Assembly: GCF_001434785.1 (NCBI RefSeq)
Contig: NZ_AZDT01000042.1
Location: 41,904 to 105,903 of the forward strand
Source of the DNA: Levilactobacillus namurensis DSM 19117
GTDB lineage: Bacteria; Bacillota; Bacilli; Lactobacillales; Lactobacillaceae
Direction of reading: 5' to 3'
DNA: 64,000 nucleotides
In this document: positions 1-7,430 of the stretch, piece by piece
Layout: each line of letters opens with the position of its first letter
Numbering within the stretch: the first letter of the stretch is position 1
Notes under the pieces: model-generated
The model's database searches: none
Seen by the model: only the letters and a program-made list of their open reading frames with translations
Told to the model about the DNA's origin: nothing
Made by a program: the position numbers and the translations under genes

Positions 1-51
1 GAGTTATCCGGGTAACGGGGATTTTTGGTGTAATTTGAGGAGGGGGAGCGC

Positions 52-873
52 TTAGCTCATGCTAACGGGGCGGGAGTAACCCACGGTGTGCCACCAGGAA
101 ACGTTAGTGGCTTCGGTCACGACGCCGCGAAGTTGGGCGTCGATCATCCGGTGATTTCCCATGTAGATGCCCACGTGGGTGATGTTGGACTTGCTGGTCC
201 CGAAGAAGATCAGGTCGCCGGGCTTGGCGTTAGCCGCACTGACGTGTTGGTAAGCGTTGTATTGTTGTTGCGCGGTCCGCGGTAACGTGGTACCTAAGGC
301 CTTGCTGAAGACGTACTTGGTGAAGCCGGAGCAGTCAAAGGAACTTGGGCCGTTGGCGCCGTAAACGTAGGGCCGTCCTAGGTATTGCTTGGCCTTGGCA
401 ATCAGGGTCGCGTAGTCGCCAGATTGCGTGGTGCTGGTGGTGTTAGCCGTGTCAGCGGCGGTCGATGAAGTCGTCGTGGTCGATGCCGTGTGGTTGAAGG
501 ACGCGGTCGACTTCTTTTGCAGGTAACCGTGCCAGATCCACCCGGAGGCCGTCCCCCGACCGTTGGTAACGTAATAGTAGATGGCCTTGTTTCCGTTCTT
601 CTTTAAGATGGTCCGCTTTTGGGTGGCGTGCCAAGTGGTGTGCGGGTAGTTCTTCAAGTAGTGGGTCTTGTGACCGAACTTCAGATTAGACGCCGTACCA
701 CCTAGGTTGTAGGTCCAGCCGGTCGCGCTCTTACGCACGTAAGCTGTGTTGGTCATATAACTGGTACTGAGAATCTGGTTTTTACTATTTGCGGAAGCTG
801 GGGTGCTCATCCCGAAGATGGGAAGCAACGCAGCGGTAGCCGCAACGGCGAAACTGACATGTTTAATGTTCAT
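52..873 (-). CDS. Secreted NlpC/P60 cell-wall endopeptidase
   Basis: A 273-residue exported peptidoglycan hydrolase of the NlpC/P60 family, which cleaves stem-peptide bonds in the wall. Residues 1-28 form a signal peptide ending in an AxA-type site (PASA). Residues 30-120 are an aromatic-rich module of the kind lactobacilli use on secreted wall proteins, followed by a Ser/Thr linker (about 122-150) and the catalytic domain (about 153-273). The catalytic Cys is C181 in the DCSGF motif and the His is H233 in HVGIYMG; the usual third polar residue lies in the MIDAQ stretch and is less certain. The start is the only sensible one, since it gives an intact signal peptide. It is divergent from the adhesin gene at 1511. 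Family assignment is firm; the exact bond cleaved is not known. Confidence 0.93.
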   Translation of the reverse strand: MNIKHVSFAVAATAALLPIFGMSTPASANSKNQILSTSYMTNTAYVRKSATGWTYNLGGTASNLKFGHKTHYLKNYPHTTWHATQKRTILKKNGNKAIYYYVTNGRGTASGWIWHGYLQKKSTASFNHTASTTTTSSTAADTANTTSTTQSGDYATLIAKAKQYLGRPYVYGANGPSSFDCSGFTKYVFSKALGTTLPRTAQQQYNAYQHVSAANAKPGDLIFFGTSKSNITHVGIYMGNHRMIDAQLRGVVTEATNVSWWHTVGYSRPVSMS

Positions 874-1510
874 GGTTTTTATCCATCCCTTATATGTAAG
901 TTTTGATTTTAGTCATTGGTTAAGAACTCACCTCTTAAGATAGCGCATCATGGTTACAGGAAGATGTCGAGTGACTATCATTGCGGTTACGCCCGCGCAA
1001 CAAAGCCGTCACATTTTAAGGTCCCGGTAACGTTTGGCGGACGGGACCCAGCGCATAGCGAGAATGGTGAAGAAATGCTGAGGAATTGATGAGGTGTTTA
1101 GGTCAGAGACGCCTGGAAATAGTTGCGCGGCTGAAGTTTGTGAACCAAAGGTTAGGCGTCTTAGCTATCGGGGGAAAACTTAAAAGTGATTGGAAGCCCG
1201 GTCAAAACTGCGTAGGGAACTTAGAAATTTTGGGCGAAAGATTACAAAATTTATTTTAAATTGTCTACAACCAAACAATTAGAAAATCCTAATTTAACGG
1301 CCATAAACGGAAATGACGCCAAGCAAGTGCCCGCCAGCGAAAATAAGTTGATCAGAATGTCAAACCATACTTTTTCTTATACCAGGTTAAATTATTGGTG
1401 GACGCAGAATAACTCACTTAGTAGACTGTTTACATGTTGACCGACCCCGATGAGCGGGCAGGTCGAAAACTAAAACTTACTTTCCCTAACGATTAAGGAG
1501 GAACTATTCT
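874..1510. other. Divergent intergenic region
   Basis: A 637-base gene-free stretch between the divergent wall hydrolase and LPXTG adhesin genes. It must carry both promoters. I see a 7-bp perfect inverted repeat (GGTCCCG/CGGGACC) at 1020-1048, another pair (GACGCCT/AGGCGTC) around 1108-1160, and a GC-rich hairpin near 1440-1466 just upstream of the adhesin's AAGGAGGA ribosome-binding site. No ORF or known riboswitch is recognisable. Confidence 0.4.
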
Positions 1511-4255
1511 ATGCAATCCAAGCGTCCCATGATTAAGAAACGTTGGTGGTTAACCAGTGCTACGGCCGTGACCTTGACGGCGATGAGTCTCGCCATGACC
1601 ACAGCACAAGCCGATGCCGTGAATCCAACCGCACCAGTAGCAGTGACGTCCCAGTCCGCTCAAGCCAGTTCGGCAGAAACGACGGCAACCACGCCAGCTA
1701 CGGCTGACGATACCGCAGCGACGACGGATACGGCGACTACTGTGGCGAATCAGACCGCCGCGTCATCAACGGAGACCCCAGCAGAGACGCCTGAACAGTC
1801 AACTAATCCGGCGGAAGCTTCTACGGAACAGCCGACCACTGATCCGACTGCTTCAGCAGACACGACCACGGGTGAGTCCACGACAGAAGAAAGTGCAGCC
1901 CAGTCAGAAGCCAACTCAGTAGAAGCAGTTCCAACGACGCCTGAACAGACCGCCCCAAGTACGACGGCTGGTTCAGACGCCGGGGCGACTGAATCAACGC
2001 CGACTGCGAACACGGATTCAGTTAGTCAGCAGGAAGCGACGCCTAGCGCTCCTGAAGTAACGGCCCCAACGACGGATGACGCGACGACGAAACCTAGCGA
2101 CGGCGCTAACGTGGTCGCACCAGCCGACCAAGCGACGCCTAGCACGCCGGAAGAGACTAACGACGCGGCGACCACCAAGCCTAGCAACGGCGCAAACCTG
2201 GTGGAATCGATGGACGATACGGCCATGACCAAGCCTAGCGCGGGAGCTAGCGTGGTGGAATCAGCCGCCACGGCCAATGATGTGGCGGCAACCAAGCCGA
2301 TGACCGGGGCCCAAGCGGTGCAAACTGCCAACGACCCGCTATCAGTGACCGTGACGACGCCGATGAGCGCGCCATTGAAGCAGGTGGCTAAGAAGACCCA
2401 CCGGGCCGATGACGACATCAACGTGTGGATGCCGAACAAGCACCTACAAGCCATCATTTTAGCGGACCTGCAAAATGACAGTCACCATTTACCAACTAAT
2501 AAGACCTGGAACAGCGTCAGTGACATCACCAAGGAAGACATGGCACTCCTGACGTCCATCCGCGGGTTTACCTACATTGACGGTAAGACGCCGTTCTCCT
2601 TGGAAGGCCTGCAGTACGCTAAGAACCTGAAGGACATCTTCTTAGAAGCCAACCTGAATGAATACCCCGTCTCTCACGTGCGTGGGGATATTGAAGACAT
2701 TTCGCAATTGAAGGACCTAGAGTTCCTGGAAGATGTCTGGCTGCAGAACAACCGGATCAAGGACGTGACGCCTTTAGCCGGAAAGAAGCACTTGAAGTCC
2801 CTGAAGATCTCCCATAACGCGATTTCTGACTTCTCGCCATTAAAGGGGATGTCGTTCGATGAGATGTCCACCTTCGCGGGTCAGGTGATCGAATTACCTA
2901 AGAAAAAGGTTGATAAGAACAAGAAGACCGGCCACCTGGCGATTACCTGTGTGCAGATGGATGGCACCACGGTTGAATTGAAACCTATGGGCGCTAAGGG
3001 CGGTAAATTGTGGGCCTTTAACGGCGACCAACTGGCTTACCAGGTCTTCTACAACGGTGGAACTGCGACGCCGGACGGCAAGGGGGGACTGTACTACACG
3101 GACCTGGTCGCCCAAGCCGCAGGTGACCCGCTGATGCCAGACAACTACCCGACGGACAAGTACTACATGATGGGGAGTACCGGTGGGTCGACGCCGGACT
3201 TCATGGTGGTCCAACCTTATGAATACGCGGATCTGGGTGGTACCGTGACGGTCCATTATGTTGACCGAGAAGGCAACACGCTGGCGGAAGACACGGTCTT
3301 ATCCGGACACGAAGTTGGGGAGTCCTACACTACGGAACCCCTGACGATTCCTGGGTACACGCTCCAAGACGCTCACCCGCAATTCTCCGAGGGCCAGTAT
3401 GGCAAGGATGATGTGGAAGTGACCTACGTCTACGCCCTGGACCAATCTGACCCGGGAACTGGTGATAACGGCGGTGACAAGCCAGGTAACGGGGGCGACA
3501 ACGGTAACGGTAACACCAGCACGACCCCGGGTGGCGACAACGGTAACGGTAGCGGGACTCCCGGCGATGGGGGTACCGGCACTCCGGGCGGTACTGGCGA
3601 TGGCAACGCGAGTGGCGGTCAAGGTGGCGACGCTGGTGGCTCCGGCAACGGTAGTACGGACACCGGTAACCAAAACCAAGGCGGCAATGGTGACTCCGGT
3701 AACGGTAGTGCGGACACCGGCAGCCAAGACGGTAGTGGTTCCGGTAACGGCGGCGCAGCGGCTGGTGGCGACAACTCCGGTAGTGGTAGCCAAGGCGGCA
3801 CCCAAAATGGAGGCAGTGGCGACCAAGGCGGGAGTACGACGACCACGCCTGGGGATGGCACGGTAACCGTAACGCCGGCACCTAGCCAACCGAACAAACC
3901 AAGCCAAAGTCATCCGAACAAACCTGGCCAATCCACGCAAGTGACGCACCCCGTAACGGGTGGCCAAGCCGACCAACCAGCAATCAGCACGCCGGTAGCG
4001 GCACCAGCGACCGACCATGGAACGGTCGACCTGACGGCAACGACTGCCGGGGATGCGGATGACCAAGTGAGTCCGACCACGGAACTCAACGATCAACCGG
4101 GTCATGCTCAAGACCTTAACGCGGTATCGACGGATACTGAAAGCAACTTGCCGCAGACCAACGGCAAACAGAACCCACTGGGTGTTCTAGCGGGTGGTCT
4201 GATGCTGGTCATGAGTATCTTGACCTTCGGTTGGTTCAAGCGGCGCAGTCGCTAA
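1511..4255 (+). CDS. LPXTG-anchored LRR/MucBP surface protein
   Basis: A 914-residue sortase-anchored protein. Order: signal peptide (1 to about 36, ending AQADA); Thr/Ala/Glu-rich stalk (about 37-285) with four imperfect TKPSxGAxVV repeats; leucine-rich-repeat-like region starting WMPNKHLQ (about 302-450); one MucBP-type module (about 576-640, VHYVDREGNTLAED); Gly/Asn/Ser-rich low-complexity stalk (about 647-780); sorting signal LPQTN at 880 with hydrophobic segment and RRSR tail. LRR plus MucBP suggests adhesion to mucus or plant glycans, which is inference. The start follows AAGGAGGAAC at 1496-1505. It is a paralogue of the protein at 18.7 kb. Its last codons and terminator are duplicated 1.2 kb downstream. 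Confidence 0.92.
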   Translation: MQSKRPMIKKRWWLTSATAVTLTAMSLAMTTAQADAVNPTAPVAVTSQSAQASSAETTATTPATADDTAATTDTATTVANQTAASSTETPAETPEQSTNPAEASTEQPTTDPTASADTTTGESTTEESAAQSEANSVEAVPTTPEQTAPSTTAGSDAGATESTPTANTDSVSQQEATPSAPEVTAPTTDDATTKPSDGANVVAPADQATPSTPEETNDAATTKPSNGANLVESMDDTAMTKPSAGASVVESAATANDVAATKPMTGAQAVQTANDPLSVTVTTPMSAPLKQVAKKTHRADDDINVWMPNKHLQAIILADLQNDSHHLPTNKTWNSVSDITKEDMALLTSIRGFTYIDGKTPFSLEGLQYAKNLKDIFLEANLNEYPVSHVRGDIEDISQLKDLEFLEDVWLQNNRIKDVTPLAGKKHLKSLKISHNAISDFSPLKGMSFDEMSTFAGQVIELPKKKVDKNKKTGHLAITCVQMDGTTVELKPMGAKGGKLWAFNGDQLAYQVFYNGGTATPDGKGGLYYTDLVAQAAGDPLMPDNYPTDKYYMMGSTGGSTPDFMVVQPYEYADLGGTVTVHYVDREGNTLAEDTVLSGHEVGESYTTEPLTIPGYTLQDAHPQFSEGQYGKDDVEVTYVYALDQSDPGTGDNGGDKPGNGGDNGNGNTSTTPGGDNGNGSGTPGDGGTGTPGGTGDGNASGGQGGDAGGSGNGSTDTGNQNQGGNGDSGNGSADTGSQDGSGSGNGGAAAGGDNSGSGSQGGTQNGGSGDQGGSTTTTPGDGTVTVTPAPSQPNKPSQSHPNKPGQSTQVTHPVTGGQADQPAISTPVAAPATDHGTVDLTATTAGDADDQVSPTTELNDQPGHAQDLNAVSTDTESNLPQTNGKQNPLGVLAGGLMLVMSILTFGWFKRRSR

Positions 4256-4370
4256 AACGAATTCAAGCAACACACTCCCTGTTACGATTCCTAAGCCGGA
4301 CGCCCCATCCGGTCCCAAATAAGCGTTAAAAAACTCGACTTCCCGCTGCGGGGGAGTCGAGTTTTTTGGG
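4251..4370 (+). repeat. Direct repeat, copy 1 (gene 3' end + terminator)
   Basis: This roughly 115-bp segment begins in the last codon and stop of the LPXTG gene (GCTAAAACGAATTCA) and runs through its terminator. It recurs at 5466-5568 with a few differences and a small deletion. The two copies bracket a low-GC islet. Confidence 0.85.
4328..4367 (+). terminator. Rho-independent terminator of LPXTG gene
   Basis: Perfect stem AACTCGACT/AGTCGAGTT around a CGCTGCGGG loop region, with an A-run before and T6 after, so it may work in both directions. Identical to the terminator at 5528-5568. Confidence 0.9.
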
Positions 4371-4786
4371 CTTTAATCTTAAATTCGATTTGAATTAGGG
4401 ACTATCCTGGGTAAACATAGTTGGGTTCCGTGAGTTAAGTGCTTGGACTACCAGCGTAAAACACTGCTTGATGTTCTCAGAAGCTCGTTACTTTGGTGAC
4501 GCGTAGTTCCCAAAGTCGCTGTCAATGCTAGTGGGGATTCATGCCATTGACGGGTAATTAAATCTGTAATAACGTATGACTGTCGATTATACATAAGTAC
4601 AAAAAGTTCCGGTTGTTCTGTACTGGCTCAAATCTGCTGATTATCCTTAGGTGCCGTTGGTAGTAAAAGATGGGAGCCTCTTTTTAGATGGGGATTAAAA
4701 GAGGCGTTATCGACAGTTTTTACTAGAATCCGAAGACCATTCAAACATGGGCGTATTTTTAACTTTAAAGGTGGAAATTATAAGTC

Positions 4787-5158
4787 ATGGTCATACCGAT
4801 AAAAGAATCATTAATATTTCTTATGAGTATATTGTTGGCTATCGGGTCGACCATCTTTTTAGATAGTAAGATCTGGATTAAAATTGCGCTTTTTATAATT
4901 GAGGTTGTGACCAACTTTATACTATTAAGGTATCTGTTCAAGATAAAAAACTTTAAGAAGCGATTATCTGAAAAAAGTGGTTCTCCCTGGGTAGAGTTCT
5001 TTAGTGGAGTCGTTTTAGTGACGTGGAATTTACAGGTATCCATGACGCTTTCGTTTATTGAAAATGTCGTTTGGATAATCGCAAATTCATTTTGCGCCAC
5101 AAGCGCGTACTACTGCGTTTATAGAATGATTAGTTTTCTTTTGCGGAAAAAAGCTTAG
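4787..5158 (+). CDS. Small hypothetical membrane protein in low-GC islet
   Basis: A 123-residue protein with three or four hydrophobic segments (about 5-25, 29-50, 72-92, 95-118) and short basic stretches (KIKNFKKR, LRKKA) that suggest cytoplasmic loops. I do not recognise the family. Codon use is strongly AT-rich, unlike the neighbouring genes, and the whole islet from about 4.4 to 5.46 kb shares this composition. An AAAGGTGG-like ribosome-binding site lies at about 4767-4774, somewhat far from the ATG. The opposite strand carries an overlapping ORF without hydrophobic logic, which I take as a shadow. It could be an immunity-type or accessory membrane protein, but nothing here shows that. 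Confidence 0.6.
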   Translation: MVIPIKESLIFLMSILLAIGSTIFLDSKIWIKIALFIIEVVTNFILLRYLFKIKNFKKRLSEKSGSPWVEFFSGVVLVTWNLQVSMTLSFIENVVWIIANSFCATSAYYCVYRMISFLLRKKA

Positions 5159-5264
5159 ACGGATAGAAGAAGTGTATGCTTTTTTATAGTTTTTCGATAC
5201 ACGTCTTGGCATTAACTTTTAGGAGACTATTCATAAAACTAACTGGATAAGGTGAAGGGATATT

Positions 5265-5446
5265 ATGAGAGCTAATACTATTTTTCGATAATTAACTTTG
5301 GTTTGTTTTGTATTTTTTACTTTGTTGGGATACCAAAAGTCTTTGTCATTATCTATTTTCTTTTTGGAGTCGTGGGTTTTGTCTACTTGGACAATGATGG
5401 AAAAAGAGACGAAAAAGTAGGGAGCTGGAAGACTTCTCCGGTTTAG
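5265..5446 (+). pseudogene. Frameshifted small two-TM membrane protein
   Basis: An ATG at 5265, preceded by AAGGTGAAGGG (5249-5259), opens a frame reading MRANTIFR and then a TAA. Skipping two bases at about 5289-5290 restores a frame that reads a hydrophobic double segment (NFGLFCIFYFVG, FVIIYFLFGVVGFVY), then a charged tail (LDNDGKRDEKVG), ending TAG at 5444-5446. The repaired product would be about 59 residues. I infer a decayed or mis-sequenced small membrane gene. It sits in the same low-GC islet. Confidence 0.45.
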
Positions 5447-5463
5447 TTGAAAATAACTTACCA

Positions 5464-5568
5464 CCGCTAAAACGAATTCAGGCGATACACTCCCTGTTAT
5501 GGCCCCATCCGGTCCCAAATAAGCGTTAAAAAACTCGACTTCCCGCTGCGGGGGAGTCGAGTTTTTTT
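5464..5568 (+). repeat. Direct repeat, copy 2 (ghost gene end + terminator)
   Basis: Starts with CGCTAAAACGAATTCA, matching the final codon and stop of the LPXTG gene 1.2 kb upstream although no such gene is here, and continues through an identical terminator stem at 5528-5568. It differs from copy 1 by scattered substitutions and about 9-10 missing bases. The terminator also serves the convergent arabinofuranosidase gene. Confidence 0.85.
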
Positions 5569-5576
5569 GCGTTCTC

Positions 5577-7082
5577 CTATTTCACGGCGAACCGTAACAT
5601 GTTCCAGGATAGGGGTGCTAAGGTGACTTTAGCGTGGTGTGCCGCAGTGGTGACGGCCTCCAGTGGCCGTAAGTGCATGTGGCCGTCGCGGTTGTCATCC
5701 TTGACGCCGTAACCCGCAAACTGGGTGGCTTCGAGGAGGTGATCGATGGTGAAATCGGTGAAGTCCAAGTCGAAGTCCAAAGGTTCAGTCTGGTGTTTGT
5801 TTTCGGCAAAAACCGTAACCGTCTGGGTGGCCTGGTCGTAGGTCGTCACGGTGTCCAGGTAAGGAATGTCCTTGAACTCCCGGGAGTTGTAGGTCGGCGA
5901 TTGACTATGGTCGACTAACACTTCACCGCGGCCATTGTTGGCGACTTGCATGAACGGGTAGAAGATGGACTGCTTCCAGACGCCGCCATCGTTATCGGTC
6001 ATGATGGGAGCAATCACGTTGACCAGCTGAGCCAGGCAGGCGATCTTGACCCGGTCGGCATTCCGTAGCAGCGTCATCAGCAGGCTTCCTACTAGCAGTG
6101 CGTCTTCGAAGTTGTACACATCTTCGAGCAAGTGCGGGCCAACCTGCCAAGGGGTGACCTTGGTGTCGGCATCGTTGGAGTGGTACCAGACGTTCCATTC
6201 GTCGAAGGACAGGTTGATGGTCTTATCGGAACGTTTCCGGGCCTTGACCGCGTCGCACATGGCCACGACCCCCTTGATGAAGGCGTCCAGGTCGAGGCTT
6301 TTGCCTAAGAAATTGTCGAGTTCGGTGGGATCATCGTCGTTGTAGTAGCCGTAGTAGCGGTGGAGTGAGAGGTAGTCCACGTTGTCGTAGCATTCGTCGA
6401 GGACGGTTTCTTCCCAGTTACCAAAGGTCGGGTTGTCCATGGAAGAACTCCCGCAGGCCACCAGTTCCAGGGAATCATCGACCCGGCGCATGGCCTTGGC
6501 GGTCTCGTTAGCTAGGTGGGCGTAGGACTTTGCGTCCATGGCTCCGATTTCCCACGGCCCGTCCATTTCGTTGCCCAGGCACCAGGTCTTGATGGCAAAG
6601 GGTTGTTCCGCACCGTTCTTACGCCGCAGGTCACTCAGGTAGGTGCCCTTCGGGAAGTTGCAGTATTCCACCAGTTCGGCGGCTTCTTGGATTCCCCGGG
6701 TCCCCAGGTTCACGGCCATGTTGGGCACGGCGTTGACTTTGTCGGCCCACTTCATGAATTCGTGGATACCGAATTGGTTGGTCTCAATCTCACGCCAAGC
6801 TAAGTCTAGCCGAACGGGGCGTTGGTCCTTAGGGCCGATTCCGTCTTCCCACTTATATTGCGAGAGAAAGTTACCGCCGGGGTAGCGAATCAGGGGAACG
6901 TTCAATTCCTTGACGGCTTGGATGACGTCGGTCCGGAACCCGTCTTCATCCGCACTGGGGTGATCGGGTTGGTAGACCCCCGTGTACACGGCCCGTCCGA
7001 GTTGTTCGATGAACGATCCGTAGAGTCGTCGGTCGATGGGGGCAATCACGTCTTGTGGTTTGAGTTGGGTTGATCCTTGCAT
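5577..7082 (-). CDS. GH51 alpha-L-arabinofuranosidase
   Basis: A 501-residue cytoplasmic glycoside hydrolase that removes terminal L-arabinofuranosyl groups from arabino-oligosaccharides. It is full length for GH51 and has no signal peptide, so it probably acts on imported oligosaccharides. The general acid/base is E172 in CLGNEMDGPW and the nucleophile is E295 in SFDEWNVWYH, matching the positions in characterised GH51 enzymes. The N-terminal RRLYGSFIEQLGRAVYTG and PGGNF motifs are also typical. It stands alone between two surface-protein genes, with a cre-like site upstream at 7106-7120. The family call is very secure; fine specificity (arabinan or arabinoxylan fragments) cannot be read. 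Confidence 0.95.
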   Translation of the reverse strand: MQGSTQLKPQDVIAPIDRRLYGSFIEQLGRAVYTGVYQPDHPSADEDGFRTDVIQAVKELNVPLIRYPGGNFLSQYKWEDGIGPKDQRPVRLDLAWREIETNQFGIHEFMKWADKVNAVPNMAVNLGTRGIQEAAELVEYCNFPKGTYLSDLRRKNGAEQPFAIKTWCLGNEMDGPWEIGAMDAKSYAHLANETAKAMRRVDDSLELVACGSSSMDNPTFGNWEETVLDECYDNVDYLSLHRYYGYYNDDDPTELDNFLGKSLDLDAFIKGVVAMCDAVKARKRSDKTINLSFDEWNVWYHSNDADTKVTPWQVGPHLLEDVYNFEDALLVGSLLMTLLRNADRVKIACLAQLVNVIAPIMTDNDGGVWKQSIFYPFMQVANNGRGEVLVDHSQSPTYNSREFKDIPYLDTVTTYDQATQTVTVFAENKHQTEPLDFDLDFTDFTIDHLLEATQFAGYGVKDDNRDGHMHLRPLEAVTTAAHHAKVTLAPLSWNMLRFAVK

Positions 7083-7430
7083 AGCGAGACCTCCAGTTTT
7101 ATAGAATATAGCGCTTACATTTTAAAACAACTGCTTATAACTTACCCTTATTATCTGGGGAATGGTGCGGAAAGGCCATGCGAAATTCCACTGATGATTT
7201 ATAATTTTTCACGGAAATTGGGAGTGGAAGAGGCCAGGCGACACCTTCACAAGGTCGGGAAACTTAGGGACTGTAAGCGCCGTTGCTAACTGTCACGGAA
7301 ATTTGTGAAAATAAATGACCAGATAAGTAGTTTTGATTAAGAATAATTTCTACAATGATATTGAATCTTGGACGCGAGAGGACCAAAATGGAAGGGTAAA
7401 CGTTGTTGAGAAAGGTAGGGATAAATTCGT
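7083..7430. other. Divergent promoter region
   Basis: A 348-base gene-free stretch between the divergent arabinofuranosidase and choice-of-anchor A adhesin genes. It holds the cre-like site near the GH51 start. Otherwise it is AT-rich promoter-like DNA without an obvious RNA gene. Confidence 0.4.
7106..7120 (-). promoter_or_regulatory. Putative cre (CcpA) site
   Basis: The minus strand reads ATGTAAGCGCTATAT, matching the catabolite-response consensus TGWAANCGNTNWCA at 12 of 14 positions. It lies 24-38 bases upstream of the arabinofuranosidase ATG, where CcpA repression of a pentose gene would be expected. Confidence 0.5.

Noticed and set aside
1020..1048. GGTCCCG/CGGGACC hairpin as a riboswitch for the wall hydrolase
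   Set aside because: A c-di-AMP riboswitch is common before such genes, but the conserved core sequences of that class are not seen.
3299..4111. Long frames opposite the Gly-rich part of the LPXTG gene
   Set aside because: Low-complexity, Arg/Thr-rich shadows of the repetitive coding strand.
5231..5518. 95-codon minus frame in the low-GC islet
   Set aside because: Runs through the duplicated terminator; the opposite strand carries a better supported broken gene.
7077..7289. 70-codon plus frame upstream of the choice-of-anchor adhesin
   Set aside because: Overlaps the GH51 start and promoter; no ribosome-binding site or recognisable protein.
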